Positions 1 through 15,334 of a stretch of 64,000 nt of DNA are shown here, in pieces (position 1 is the first letter of the stretch; each line of letters opens with the position of its first letter). Below the pieces are notes generated by a model, which was not told the origin of the DNA, ran no database searches, and worked only from the letters and a program-made list of their open reading frames with translations. Made by a program: the position numbers and the translations under genes. Origin of the DNA: Fasciola hepatica. Taxonomy: Eukaryota > Platyhelminthes > Trematoda > Plagiorchiida > Fasciolidae. The stretch spans positions 1,843,001 through 1,907,000 of the forward strand of contig CANUEZ040000196.1 of NCBI GenBank assembly GCA_948099385.1, read 5' to 3'.

Positions 1-169
1 TGTAGGGGCCTAAGTACAACCAACGCATTCCCAAATGAACAACCTACACAGCTTCCTTACTATGCATGCAATAATTAGTAGAACGAGATTAGATTAGATT
101 AGATTAGATTTGTATAATATGATTGATCATGCAGCTTGAACGCTCAACTGAGCATTGAAATCCATGGAA

Positions 170-219
170 GCACTGTACAGCTGTTTCATCCTCTAAGGGA
201 CTCGACTCATTAGCAGTGC
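170..219 (-). pseudogene. Hammerhead copy with broken core (G5 to A)
   Basis: The minus strand reads CUAAUGA instead of CUGAUGA. G5 is invariant in active hammerheads; the remaining core, stems and cleavage site are intact. Confidence 0.8.
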
Positions 220-2755
220 ACATCGACCGAGCCCCCACGGGCACTCCAACAACCGGTGAACCATTGTGAATCGAACAACTTAACAACACAAGGCTATCCG
301 GGATGGCTCTCAACGCTTTGTTCAACATCTACTCTACATGATATAGCACCCTTCCCAAACTCGCTTCAAATTTGAATGGTAAGAACCAGCTTCGCGCACA
401 CCGATCGACTCCTATGATGGATGACTTCTCTGTAGGGGCCTAAGTACAACCAACGCATTCCCAAATGAACAACCTACACAGCTTCCTTACTATGCATGCA
501 ATAATTAGTAGAACGAGATTAGATTAGATTAGATTAGATTTGTATAATATGATTGATCATGCAGCTTGAACGCTCAACTGAGCATTGAAATCCATGGAAG
601 CACTGTACAGCTGTTTCATCCTCTAAGGGACTCGACTCATCAGCAGTGCACATCGACCGAGCCCGCACGAGCACTCCAACAACCGGTGAACCATTGTGAA
701 TCGAACAACTTAACAACACAAGGCTATCCGGGATGGCTCTCAACGCTTTGTTCAACATCTACACTACATGATATAGCACACTTCCCAAACTCGCTTTAAA
801 TTTGAATGGTAAGAACCAGCTTCGCGCACACCGATCGACTCCTATGATGGATGACTTCTCTGTAGGGGCCTTAGTACAACCAACGCATTCCCAAATGAAC
901 AACCTACACAGCTTCCTTACTATGCATGCAATTGATTAGTAGTACGAGATTAGATTAGATTAGATTAGATTTGTATAATATGATTGATCATGCAGCTTGG
1001 ACGCTCAACTGAGCATTGAAATCCATGGAAGCACTGTACAGCTGTTTCATCCTCTAAGGGACTCGACTCATCAGCAGTGCACATCGACCGAGCCCCCACG
1101 GGCGCTCCACTAACCGGTGAACCATTGTGAATCGAACAACTTAACAACACAAGGCTATCCGGGATGGCTCTCAACGCTTTGTTCAACATCTACACTACAT
1201 GATATAGTACCCTTCCCAAACTCGCTTCAAATTTGAATGGTAACAACCAGCTTCGCGCACACCGATACATTCCTATGATGGATGACTTCTCTGTAGGGGC
1301 CTTAGTACAACCAACGCATTCCCAAATGAACAACCTACACAGCTTCCTTACTATGCATGCAATTGATTAGTAGTACGAGATGAGTTCAGATTAGATTAGA
1401 TTTGTATAATATGATTGATCATGCAGCTTGAACGCTCAACTGAGCATTGAAATCCATGGAAGCACTGTACAGCTGTTTCATCCTCTAAGGGACTCGACTC
1501 ATCAGCAGTGCACATCGACCGAGCCCCCACGGGCACTCCAACAACCGGTGAACCATTGTGAATCGAACAACTCAACAACACAAGACTATCCGGGATGGAT
1601 ATCAACGCTTTGTTCAACATCTACACTACATGATATAGCATCCTTCCCAAACTCGCTTCAAATTTGAATGGTAACAACCAGCTTCACGCACACCGATCGA
1701 CTCGTATGATGGATGACTTCTCTGTAGGGGCCTAAGTACAACCAACGCATTCCCAAATGAACAACCTACACAGCTTCCTTACTATGCATGCAATCGATTA
1801 GTAGTACGAGATTAGATTAGATTAGATTAGATTTGTATAATATGATTGATCATGCAGCTTGAACGCTCAACTGAGCATTGAAATCCATGGAAGCACTGTA
1901 CAGCTGTTTCATCCTCTAAGGGACTCGACTCATCAGCAGTGCACATCGACCGAGCAACCACGGACACTCCAACAACCGGTGAACCATTGTGAATCGAACA
2001 ACTTAACAACACAAGACTATCCGGGATGGCTCTCAACGCTTTGTTCAACATCTACACTACATGATATAGCACCGTTCGCAACCTCGCTTTAAATTTGAAT
2101 GGTAGGAACCAGCTTCACGCACACAGATCCACTCCTATGATGGATGACTTCTCTGTAGGGGCCTAAGTACAACCAACGCATTCCCAGATGAACAACCTAC
2201 ACAGCTTCCTTACTATGCATGCAATTGATTAGTAGTACGAGATTAGATTAGATTAGATTAGATTTGTATAATATGATTGATCATGCAGCTTGAACGCTCA
2301 ACTGAGCATTGAAATCCATGGAAGCACTGTACAGCTGTTTCATCCTCTAAGGGACTCGACTCATCAGCAGTGCACATCGACCGAGCCCCCACGTGCACTC
2401 CAACAACCGGTGAACCATTGTGAATCGAACAACTTAACAACACAAGGCTATACGGGATGGCTCTCAACGGTTTGTTCAACACCTACACTACATCATATAT
2501 AGCACCCTTCCCAAACTCGCTTCAAATTTGAATGGTAAGAACCAGCTTCGCGCACACCGATCGACTCCTATGATGGATGACTTCTCTGTAGGGGCCTAAG
2601 TACAACCAACGCATTCCCAAATGAACAACCTACACAGCTTCCTTACTATGCATGCAATAATTAGTAGAACGAGATTAGATTAGATTAGATTAGATTTGTT
2701 TAATATGATTGATCATGCAGCTTGAACGCTCAACTGAGCATTGAAATCCATGGAA

Positions 2756-2805
2756 GCACTGTACAGCTGTTTCATCCTCTAAGGGACTCGACTCATTAGC
2801 AGTGC
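2756..2805 (-). pseudogene. Hammerhead copy with broken core (G5 to A)
   Basis: It carries the same CUAAUGA change as the copy at 170-219. The two monomers also share the GCAATAATTAGTAGAACGAG approach sequence, so the mutation probably spread by duplication. Confidence 0.8.
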
Positions 2806-4915
2806 ACATCGACCGAGCCCCCACGGGCACTCCAACAACCGGTGAACCATTGTGAATCGAACAACTTAACAACACAAGACTATCCGGGATGGCTCTCAAC
2901 GCTTTGTTCAACATCTACACTACATGATATGGCACCCTTCCCAAACTCGCTTCAAATTTGAATGGTAAGAACCAGCTTCGCGCACACAGATCCACTCCTT
3001 TGATGGATGACTTCTCTGTAGGGGCCTAAGTACAACCAACGCATTCCCAAATGAACAACCTACACAGCTTCCTTACTATGCATGCAATTGATTAGTAGTA
3101 CGAGATTAGATCAGATCAGATTAGATTTGTATAATATGATTGATCATGCAGCTTGAACGCTCAACTGAGCAGTGAAATCCATGGAAGCACTGTACAGCTG
3201 TTTCATCCTCTAAGGGACTCGACTCATCAGCAGTGCACATCGACCGAGCCCCCACGAGCACTCCAACAACCGATGAACCATTGTGATTCGAACAACTTAA
3301 CAACACAATGCTCTCCTGGAAAGCTCTCAACGCTTTGTTCAACATCTACACTACATGATATAGCACCCTTCCCAAACTCGCTTCGAATCTAAATGGTAAC
3401 AACCAGCTGCACGCACACCGATCGACTCCTATGATGGATGACTTCTCTGTAGGGGCCTAAGTACAACCAACGCATTCCCAAATGAACAACCTACACAGCT
3501 TCCTTACTATGCATGCAATTGATTAGTAGTACGAGATTAGATTAGATCAGATTAGATTAGATTTGTATAATATGATTGATCATGCAGCTTGAACGCTCAA
3601 CTGAGCATTGAAATCCATGGAAGCACTGTACAGCTGTTTCATCCTCTAAGGAACTCGACTCATCAGCAGTGCACATCGACCGAGCCCCCACGGGCACTCC
3701 AACAACCGGTGAACCATTGTGAATCGAACAACTTAACAACACATGTGTATCCGGAATGGCTATCAACGCTTTGTTCAACATCTACACTACATGATATAGC
3801 ACCCTTCCCAAACTCGCTTCCAATTTGAATGGTAAAAACCAGCTTCGCGCACACCGATCCACTCCTATGATGGATGACTTCTCTGTAGGGGCCTAAGTAC
3901 AACCAACGCATTCCCAAATGAACAACCTACACAGCTTCCTTACTATGCATGCAATTGATTAGTAGTACGAGATTAGATTAGATTAGATTAGATTTGTATA
4001 ATATGATTGATCATGCAGCTTGAACGCTCAACTGAGCATTGAAATCCATGGAAGCACTGTACAGCTGTTTCATCCTCTAAGGGACTCGACTCATCAGCAG
4101 TGCACATCGACCGAGCCCCCACGGGCACTCCAACAACCGGTGAACCATTGTGAATCGAACAACCTAACAACACAAGGCTATCCGGGATGGCTCTCAACGC
4201 TTTGTTCAACATCTACACTACATGATATAGAACCCTTCCCAAACTCGCTTCCAATTTGAATGGTAAGAACCAGCTTCGCGCACACCGATCGACTCCTATG
4301 ATGGATGACTTCTCTGTAGGGGCCTAAGTACAACCAACGCATTCACAAATGAACAACCTACACAGCTTCCTTACTATGCATGCAATTGATTAGTAGTACG
4401 AGATTAGATCAGATCAGATTAGATTTGTATAATATGATTGATCATGCAGCTTGAACGCTCAACTGAGCACTGAAATCCATGGAAGCACTGTACAGCTGTT
4501 TCATCCTCTAAGGGACTGGACTCATCAGCAGTGCACATCGACCGAGCAACCACGGGCACTCCAACAACCGGTGAACCATTGTGAATCGAACAACTTAACA
4601 ACACAAGGCTATCCGGGATGGCTATCAACGCTTTGTTCAACATCTACACTATATGATATAGCACCCTTCCCAAACTCGCTTCAAATTTGAATGGTAAGAA
4701 CCAGCTTCGCGCACACCGATCGACTCCTAAGATGGATGACTTTTCTGTAGGGGCCTGAGTACAACCAACGCATTCCCAAATGAACAACCTACACAGCTTC
4801 CTTACTATGCATGCAATTGATTAGTAGTACGAGATTAGATTAGATTAGATTAGATTTGTATAATATGATTGATCATGCAGCTTGAACGCTCAACTGAGCA
4901 TTGAAATCCATGGAA

Positions 4916-4965
4916 GCACTGTACAGCTCTTTGATCATTGTTGGGACTCGACTCATCAGCAGTGC
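4916..4965 (-). pseudogene. Hammerhead copy with replaced stem-loop II and core
   Basis: The + strand reads CTCTTTGATCATTGTTGGG where the usual CTGTTTCATCCTCTAAGGG stands. On the minus strand G12 becomes C, the second pair of stem III is lost and stem II is replaced. Stem I and CUGAUGA remain. Confidence 0.8.
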
Positions 4966-7511
4966 ACATCGACCGAGCCCCCACGGGCACTCCAACAACC
5001 GGTGAACCATTGTGAATCGAACAACTTAACAACACAAGGCTATCCGGGATGGCTCTCAACGCTTTGTTCAACATCTACACTACATGATATAGCACCCTTC
5101 CCAAACTCGCTTCAAATTTGAATGGTAAGAACCAGCTTCGCGCACACCGATCGACTCCTATGATGGATGACTTCTCTGTAGGGGCCTAAGTACAACCAAC
5201 GCATTCCCAAATGAACAACCTACACAGCTTCCTTACTATGCATGCAATTGATTAGTAGTACGAGATTAGATTAGATTAGATTAGATTAGATTTGTATAAT
5301 ATGATTGATCATGCAGCTTGAACGCTCAACTGAGCATTGAAATCCATGCAAGCACTGTACAGCTGTTTCATCCTCTAAGGGACTCGACTCATCAGCAGTG
5401 CACATCGACCGAGCAACCACGGGCATTCCAACAACCGGTGAACCATTGTGAATCGAACAAGTTAACAAAACAAGGCTATCCGGGATGGCTCTCAACGCTT
5501 TGTTCAACATCTACACTACATGATATAGCACCCTTCCCAAAATCGCTTCAAATTTGAATGGTAAGAACCAGCTTCGCGCACACCGATCGACTCCTATGAT
5601 GGATGACTTCTCTGTAGGGGCCTAAGTACAACCAACGCATTCCCAAATGAACAACCTACACAGCTTCCTTACTATGCATGCAATTGATTAGTAGTACGAC
5701 ATTAGATCAGATCAGATTAGATTTGTATAATATGATTGATCATGCAGCTTGAACGCTCAACTGAGCATTGAAATCCATGGAAGCACTGTACAGCTGTTTC
5801 ATCCTCTAAGGAACTCGACTCATCAGCAGTGCACATCGACCGAGCCCCCACGGGCACTCCAACAACCGGTGAACCATTGTGAATCGAACAACTTAACAAC
5901 ACATGTGTATCCGGAATGGCTATCAACGCTTTGTTCAACATCTACACTACATGATATAGCACCCTTCCCAAAGTCGCTTCAAATTTGAATGGTAAGAACC
6001 AGCTTCGCGCACACCGATCGACTCCTATGATGGATGACTTCTCTGTAGGGGCCTAAGTACAACCAACGCATTCCCAAATGAACAACCTACACAGCTTCCT
6101 TACTATGCATGCAATTGATTAGTAGTACGAGATTAGATTAGATTAGATTAGATTTGTATAATATGATTGATCATGCAGCTTGAACGCTCAACTGAGCATT
6201 GAAATCCATGGAAGCACTGTACAGCTGTTTCATCCTCTAAGGGACTCGACTCATCAGCAGTGCACATCGACCGAGCCCCCACGAGCACTCCAACAACCGA
6301 TGAACCATTGTGAATCGAACAACTTAACAACACAAGGCTATCCGGGATGGCTCTCAACGCTTTGTTCAACATCTACACTACATGATATAGAACCCTTCCC
6401 AAACTCGCTTCCAATTTGAATGGTAAGAACCAGCTTCGCGCACACCGATCCACTCCTATGATGGATGACTTCTCTGTAGGGGCCTAAGTACAACCAACGC
6501 ATTCCCAAATGAACAACCTACACAGCTTCCTTACTATGCATGCAATTGATTAGTAGTACGAGATTAGATTAGATTAGATTAGATTAGATTTGTATAATAT
6601 GATTGATCATGCAGCTTGAACGCTCAACTGAGCATTGAAATCCATGGAAGCACTGTACAGCTGTTTCATAATCTAAGGAAATCGACTCATCAGCAGTGCA
6701 CATCGACCGAGCCCCCACGGGCACTCCAACAACCGGTGAACCATTGTGAATCGAACAACTTAACAACACAAGGCTATCCGGGATGGCTCTCAACGCTTTG
6801 TTCAACATCTACACTACATGATATAGCACCCTTCCCAAACTCGCTTCAAATTTGAATGGTAAGAACCAGCTTCGCGCACACCGATCGACTCCTAAGATGG
6901 ATGACTTTTCTGTAGGGGCCTGAGTACAACCAACGCATTCCCAAATGAACAACCTACACAGCTTCCTTACTATGCATGCAATTGATTAGTAGTACGAGAT
7001 TAGATTAGATTAGATTAGATTTGTATAATATGATTGATCATGCAGCTTGAACGCTCAACTGAGCATTGAAATCCATGGAAGCACTGTACAGCTGTTTCAT
7101 CCTCTAAGGGACTCGACTCATCAGCAGTGCACATCGACCGAGCCCCCACGGGCACTCCAACAACCGGTGAACCATTGTGAATCGAACAACTTAACAACAC
7201 ATGTGTATCCGGGATGGCTATCAACGCTTTGTTCAACATCTACACTACATGATATAGCACCCTTCCCAAACTCGCTTCAAATGTGAATGGTAACAACCAG
7301 CTTCGCGCACACCGATCCACTCCTATGATGGATGACTTCTCTGTAGGGGCCTGAGTACAACCAACGCATTCCCAAATGAACAACCTACACAGCTTCCTTA
7401 CTATGCATGCAATTGATTAGTAGTACGAGATTAGATTAGATTAGATTAGATTTGTATAATATGATTGATCATGCAGCTTGAACGCTCAACTGAGCATTGA
7501 AATCCATGGAA

Positions 7512-7561
7512 GCACTGTACAGCTCTTTGATCATTGTTGGGACTCGACTCATCAGCAGTGC
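7512..7561 (-). pseudogene. Hammerhead copy with replaced stem-loop II and core
   Basis: This is the same haplotype as 4916-4965, carried to a second site 2596 bp away. Confidence 0.8.
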
Positions 7562-10104
7562 ACATCGACCGAGCCCCCACGGGCACTCCAACAACCGGTG
7601 AACCATTGTGAATCGAACAACTTAACAACACAAGGCTATCCGGGATGGCTCTCAACGCTTTGTTCAACATCTACACTACATGATATAGCACCCTTCCCAA
7701 ACTCGCTTTAAATTTGAATGGTAAGAACCAGCTTCGCGCACACCGATCGACTCCTATGATGGATGACTTCTCTGTAGGGGCCTAAGTACAACCAACGCAT
7801 TCCCAAATGAACAACCTACACAGCTTCCTTACTATGCATGCAATTGATTAGTAGTACGACATTAGATCAGATCAGATTAGATTTGTATAATATGATTGAT
7901 CATGCAGCTTGAACGCTCAACTGAGCATTGAAATCCATGGAAGCACTGTACAGCTGTTTCATCCTCTAAGGGACTCGACTCATCAGCAGTGCACATCGAC
8001 CGAGCCCCCACGGGCACTCCAACAACCGGTGAACCATTGTGAATCGAACAACTTAACAACACATGTGTATCCGGGATGGCTATCAACGCTTTGTTCAACA
8101 TCTACACTACATGATATAGCACCCTTCCCAAACTCGCTTCAAATTTGAATGGTAAGAACCAGCTTCGCGCACACCGATCGACTCCTATGATGGATGACTT
8201 CTCTGTAGGAGCCTAAGTACAACCAACGCATTCCCAAATAAACAACCTACACAGCTTCCTTACTATGCATGCAATTGATTAGTAGTACGAGATTAGATTA
8301 GATTAGATTATATTAGATTTGTATAATATGATTGATCATGCAGCTTGAACGCTCAACTGAGCATTGAAATCCATGGAAGCACTGTACAGCTGTTTCATCC
8401 TCTAAGGGACTCGACTCATCAGCAGTGCACATCGACCGAGCAACCACGGGCACTCCAACAACCGGTGAACCATTGTGAATCGAACAACTTAACAAAACAA
8501 GGCTATCCGGGATGGCTCTCAACGCTTTGTTCAACATCTACACTACATCATATATAGCACCCTTCCCAAACTCGCTTTAAATTTGAATGGTAAGAACCAG
8601 CTTCGCGCACACCGATCGACTCGTATGATGGATGACTTCTCTGTAGGGGCCTAAGTACAACCAACGCATTCCCAAATGAACAACCTACACAGCTTCCTTA
8701 CTATGCATGCAATTGATTTGTAGTACGAGATAAGTTCAGATTAGATTAGATTTGTATAATATGATTGATCATGCAGCTTGAACGCTCAACTGAGCATTGA
8801 AATCCATGGAAGCACTGTACAGCTGTTTCATCCTCTAAGGGACTCGACTCATCAGCAGTGCACATCGACCGAGCCCCCACGGGCACTCCAACAACCGGTG
8901 AACCATTGTGAATCGAACAACTTAACAACACAAGACTATCCGGGATGGCTCTCAACGCTTTGTTCAACATCTACACTACATGATATAGCACCCTTCCCAA
9001 AATCGCTTCCAATTTGAATGGTAAGAACCAGCTTCGCGCACACCGATCGACTCCTATGATGGATGACTTCTCTGTAGGGGCCTAAGTACAACCAACGCAT
9101 TCCCAAATGAACAACCTACACAGCTTCCTTACTATGCATGCAATTGATTAGTAGTACGAGATTAGATTAGATCAGATTAGATTTGTATAATATGATTGAT
9201 CATGCAGCTTGAACGCTCAACTGAGCATTGAAATCCATGGAAGCACTGTACAGCTGTTTCATCCTCTAAGGGACTCCACTCATCAGCAGTGCACATCGAC
9301 CGAGCCCCCACGGGCACTCCAACAACCGGTGAACCATTGTGAATCGAACAACTTAACAACACAAGGCTATCCGGGATGGCTATCAACGCTTTGTTCAACA
9401 TCTACACTACATGATATAGCACCCTTCCCAAACTCGCTTCAAATTTGAATGGTAAGAACCAGCTTCGCGCACACCGATCGACTCCTATGATGGATGACTT
9501 CTCTGTAGGGGCCTAAGTACAACCAACGCATTCCCAAATGAACAACCTACACAGCTTCCTTACTATGCATGCAATTGATTAGTAGTACGAGATTAGATTA
9601 GATTAGATTAGATTTGTATAATATGATTGATCATGCAGCTTGAACGCTCAACTGAGCATTGAAATCCATGGAAGCACTGTACAGCTGTTTCATCCTCTAA
9701 GGGACTCGACTCATCAGCAGTGCACATCGACCGAGCCCCCACGGGCATTCCAACAACCGGTGAACCATTGTGAATCGAACAACTTAACAAAACAAGGCTA
9801 TCCGGGATGGCTCTCAACGCTTTGTTCAACATCTACACTACATGATATAGCACCCTTCCCAAGCTCGCTTCAAATTTGAATGGTAAGAACCAGCTTCGCG
9901 CACCCCGACCGACTCCTATGATGGATGACTTCTCTGTAGGGGCCTAAGTACAACCAACGCATTCCCAAATGAACAACCTACACAGCTTCCTTACTATGTA
10001 TGCAATTGATTAGTAGTACGAGATTAGATCAGATTAGATTAGATTTGTATAATATGATTGATCATGCAGCTTGAACGCTCAACTGAGCATTGAAATCCAT
10101 GGAA

Positions 10105-10154
10105 GCACTGTACAGCTGTTTCATCCTCTAAGGGACTCGACTCATTAGGAGTTC
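10105..10154 (-). pseudogene. Hammerhead copy with broken core and stem I
   Basis: CUAAUGA replaces CUGAUGA. The stem I 5' strand is GAACUC, which no longer pairs with CAGUGC. Confidence 0.8.
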
Positions 10155-11399
10155 ACATCGACCGAGCCCCCACGGGCACTCCAACAACCGGTGAACCATT
10201 GTGAATCGAACAACTTAACAACACAAGGCTATCCGGGATGGCTATCAACGCTTTGTTCAACATCTACACTACATGATATAGCACCCTTCCCAAACTCGCT
10301 TCCAATTTGAATGGTAAGAACCAGCTTCGCGCACACCGATCGACTCCTATGATGGATGACTTCTCTGTAGGGGCCTGAGTACAACCAACGCATTCACAAA
10401 TGAACAACATACACAGCATCCTTACTATGCATGCAATTGATTAGTAGTACGAGATTAGATCAGATTAGATTAGATTTGTATTATATGATTGTTCATGCAG
10501 CTTGAACGCTCAACTGAGCATTGAAATCCATGGAAGCACTGTACAGCTGTTTCATCCTCTAAGGGACTCGACTCATCAGCAGTGCACATCGACCGAGCCC
10601 CCACGGGCACTCCAACAACTGGTGAACCATTGTGAATCGAACAACTTAACAACACAAGGCTATCCGGGATGGCTCTCAACGCTTTGTTCAACATCTACAC
10701 TACATCATATATAGCACCCTTCCCAAACTCGCTTTAAATTTGAATGGTAAGAACCAGCTTCGCGCACACCGATCCACTCCTATGATGGATGACTTCTCTG
10801 TAGGGGCCTGAGTACAACCAACGCATTCCCAAATGAACAACCTACACAGCTTCCTTACTATGCATGCAATTGATTATTAGTACGAGATGAGTTCAGATTA
10901 GATTAGATTTGTATAATATGATTGATCATGCAGCTTGAACGCTCAACTGAGCATTGAAATCCATGGAAGCACTGTACAGCTGTTTCATCCTCTAAGGGAC
11001 TCGACTCATCAGCAGTGCACATCGACCGAGCCCCCACGGGCACTCCAACAACCGGTGAACCATTGTGAATCGAACAACTTAACAACACAAGGCTATCCGG
11101 GATGGCTATCAACGCTTTGTTCAACATCTACACTACATGATATAGCACCCTTCCCAAAATCGCTTCAAATTTGAATGGTAACAACCAGCTTCGCGCACAC
11201 CGATCGAATCCTATGATGGATGACTTTTCTGTAGGGGCCTAAGTACAACCAACGCATTCCCAAATGAACAACCTACACAGCTTCCTTACTATGCATGCAA
11301 TTGATTAGTAGTACGAGATTAGATCAGATTAGATTAGATTTGTATAATATGATTGATCATGCAGCTTGAACGCTCAACTGAGCATTGAAATCCATGGAA

Positions 11400-11449
11400 G
11401 CACTCTACAGCAGTTTGATCATTGTTGGGACTCGACTCATCAGCAGTGC
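11400..11449 (-). pseudogene. Hammerhead copy with replaced stem-loop II, core and stem I base
   Basis: The + strand reads GCACTCTACAGCAGTTTGATC. G12 becomes C on the minus strand and the core-proximal pair of stem I becomes a G-G mismatch. A palindrome-like stem III (AC-UGCU-GU) remains. Confidence 0.8.
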
Positions 11450-14400
11450 ACATCGACCGAGCCCCCACGGGCACTCCAACAACCGGTGAACCATTGTGAA
11501 TCGAACAACTTAACAACACAAGGCTATCCGGGATGGCTATCAACGCTTTGTTCAACATCTACACTACATGATATAGCACCCTTCCCAAACTCGCTTCAAA
11601 TTTGAATGGTAAGAACCAGCTTCGCGCACACCGATCGACTCCTATGATGGATGACTTCTCTGTAGGGGCCTAAGTACAACCAACGCATTCCCAAATGAAC
11701 AACCTACACAGCTTCCTTACTATGCATGCAATTGATTAGTATTACGAGATTAGATTAGATAAGAATAGATTTGTATAATATGATTGATCATGCAGCTTGA
11801 ACGCTCAACTGAGCATTGAAATCCATGAAAGCACTGTACAGCTGTTTCATCCTCTAAGGGACTCGACTCATCAGCAGTGCACATCGACCGAACCCCACGG
11901 GCTCTCCAACAACCGGTGAACCATTGTGAATCGAACAACTTAACAACACAAGACTATCCGGGATGGCTCTCAACGCTTTGTTCAACATCTACACTACATG
12001 ATATAGCACCCTTCCCAAACTCGCTTCAAATTTGAATGGTAAGAACCAGCTTCGCGCACACCGATCGACTCCTATGATGGATGACTTCTCTGTAGGGGCC
12101 TAAGTACAACCAACGCATTCCCAAATGAACAACCTACAAAGCTTCCTTACTATGCATGCAATTGATTAGTAGTACGAGATTAGATTAGATCAGAATAGAT
12201 TTGTATAATATGATTGATCAATGCAGCTTGAACGCTCAACTGAGCATTGAAATCAATGGAAGCACTGTACAGCTGTTTCATCCTCTAAGGGACTCGACTC
12301 ATCAGCAGTGCACATCGACCGAGCCCCCACGGGCACTCCAACAACCGGTGAACCATTGTGAATCGAACAACTTAACAACACAAGGCTATCCGAGATGGCT
12401 CTCAACGCTTTGTTCAACATCTACACTACATGATATAGCACCCTTCCCAAACTCGCTTCAAATTTGAATGGTAAGAACCAGCTTCGCGCACACCGATCGA
12501 CTCCTATGATGGATGACTTTTTTGTAGGGGCCTCAGTACAACCAACGCATTCACAAATGAACAACCTACACAGCTTCCTTACTATGCATGCAATTGATTA
12601 GTAGTACGAGATTAGATCAGATTAGATTAGATTTGTATAATATGATTGATCATGCAGCTTGAATGCTCAACTGAGCATTGAAATCCATGGAAGCACTGTA
12701 CAGCTGTTTCATCCTCTAAGGGACTCGACTCATCAGCAGTGCACATCGACCGAGCCCCCACGGGCACTCCAACAACCGGTGAACCATTGTGAATCGAACA
12801 ACTTAACAACACAAGGCTATCCGAGATGGCTATCAACGCTTTGTTCAACATCTACACTACATGATATAGCACCCTTCCCAAACTCGCTTCAAATTTGAAT
12901 GGTAAGAACCAGCTTCGCGCACACCGATCCACTCCTATGAAGGATGACCTCTCTGTAGGGGCCTGAGTACAACCAACGCATTCAAAAATGAACAACCTAC
13001 ACAGCTTCCTTACTATGCATGCAATTGATGAGTAGTACGAGATTAGATCAGATTAGATTAGATTTGTATAATATGATTGATCAATGCAGCTTGAACGCTC
13101 AACTGAGCATTGAAATCCATGGAAGCACTGTACAGCTGTTTCATCCTCTAAGGGACTCGACTCATCAGCAGTGCACATCGACCGAGCCCCCACGGGCACT
13201 CCAACAACCGGTGAACCATTGTGAATCGAACAACTTAACAACACAAGACTATCCGGGATGGCTATCAACGCTTTGTTCAACATCTACACTACATGATATA
13301 GCACCGTTCCCAAACTCGCTTCAAATTTGAATGGTAAGAACCAGCTTCGCGCACACCGATCGACTCCTATGATGGATGACTTCTCTGTAGGGGCCAAAGT
13401 ACAACCAACGCATTCCCAAATGAACAACCTACACAGCTTCCTTACTATGCATGCAATTGATTAGTAGTACGAGATTAGATTAGATCAGATTAGATTTGTA
13501 TAATATGATTGATCAATGCAGCTTGAACGCTCAACTGAGCACTGAAATCCATGGAAGCACTGTACAGCTGTTTCATCCTCTAAGGGACTCGACTCATCAG
13601 CAGTGCACATCGACCGAGCCCCCACGGGCACTCCAACAACCGGTGAACCATTGTGAATCGAACAACTTAACAACACAAGGCTATCCGGGATGGCTATCAA
13701 CGCTTTGTTCAACATCTACACTACATCATATATAGCAAAATTCCCAAACTCGCTTCAAATTTGAATGGTAACAACCAGCTTCGCGCACACCGATCGACTC
13801 CTATGATGGATGACTTCTCTGTAGGGGCCTGAGTACAACCAACGCATTCCCACATGAACAACCTACACAGCTTCCTTACTATACATGCAATTGATTAGTA
13901 GTACGAGATTAGATTAGATTAGTTCAGATTTGTATAATAAGATTGATCATGCAGCTTGGACGCTCAACTGAGCATTGAAATCCATGGAAGCACTGTACAG
14001 CTGTTTCATCCTCTAAGGGACTCGACTCATCAGCAGTGCACATCGACCGAGCCCCCACGGGCACTCCAACAACCGGTGAACCATTGTGAATCGAACAACT
14101 TAACAACACAAGACTATCCGGGATGGCTCTCAACGCTTTGTTCAACATCTACACTACATCATATATAGCACCCTTCCCAAACTCGCTTCAAATTTGAATG
14201 GTAAGAACCAGCTTCGCGCACACCGATCGACTCGTATGATGGATGACTTCTCTGTAGGGGCCTGAGTACAACCAACGCATTCCCAAATGAACAACCTACA
14301 TAGCTTCCTTACTATGCATGCAATTGATTATTAGTACGAGATGAGTTCAGATTAGATTAGATTTGTATAATATGATTGATCATGCAGCTTGAACGCTCAA

Positions 14401-15284
14401 CTGAGCATTGAAATCCATGGAAGCACTGTACAGCTGTTTCATCCTCTAAGGGACTCGACTCATCAGCAGTGCACATCGACCGAGCCCCCACGGGCACTCC
14501 AACAACCGGTGAACCATTGTGAATCGAACAACTTAACAACACAAGGCTATCCGGGATGGCTCTCAACGCTTTGTTCAACATCTACACTACATGATATAGC
14601 ACCCTTCCCAAAATCGCTTCAAATTTGAATGGTAAGAACCAGCTTCGCGCACACCGATCGACTCGTATGATGGATGACTTCTCTGTAGGGGCCTAAGTAC
14701 AACCAACGCATTCCCAAATGAACAACCTACACAGCTTCCTTACTATGCATGCAATTGATTAGTAGTACGAGATTAGATCAGATTACATTAGATTTGTATA
14801 ATATGATTGATCATGCAGCTTGAACGCTCAACTCAGCATTGAAATCCATGGAAGCACTGTACAGCTGTTTCATCCTCTAAGGGACTCGACTCATCAGCAG
14901 TGCACATCGACCGAGCAACCACGGGCACTCCAACAACCGGTGAACCATTGTGAATCGAACAACTTAACAACACAAGACTATCCGGGATGGCTATCAACGC
15001 TTTGTTCAACATCTACACTACATGATATAGCACCCTACCCAAAATCGCTTCGAATTTGAATGGTAAGAACCAGCTTCGCGCACACCGATCGACTCCTATG
15101 ATGGATGACTTCTCTGTAGGGGCCTAAGTACAACCAACGCATTCCCAAATGAACAACCTACACAGCTTCCTTACTATGCATGCAATTGATTAGTAGTACG
15201 AGATTAGATTAGATTAGATTAGATTTGTATAATATGATTGATCATGCAGCTTGAACGCTCAACTGAGCATTGAAATCCATGGAA

Positions 15285-15334
15285 GCACTCTACAGCAGTT
15301 TGATCATTGTTGGGACTCGACTCATCAGCAGTGC
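15285..15334 (-). pseudogene. Hammerhead copy with replaced stem-loop II, core and stem I base
   Basis: Same haplotype as 11400-11449, 3885 bp (nine monomers) away, as part of a nine-monomer duplication. Confidence 0.8.

Larger units (their letters stand above)
3557..7876. repeat. 2160-bp five-monomer duplication
   Basis: Monomers at 3557 and 3988 (ACATGTGTATCCGGAATGG; GATATAGAACCC) recur at 5717 and 6148. The CCTAAGATGG variant near 4730 recurs near 6895. The TTTGATCATTG haplotype (4916 and 7512) is offset by 2596 bp instead, so one monomer was gained or lost between the two units. Confidence 0.65.

Noticed and set aside
534..799. Opposing small reading frames (about 74 codons on minus, 77-79 on plus) recurring in every monomer
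   Set aside because: They overlap each other on both strands and change frame from copy to copy because 431 is not a multiple of three. Single-base indels and stops break them in several copies (for example near 11890, 16999 and 10146). There is no start context or domain. The repeat of the DNA explains their repeat.
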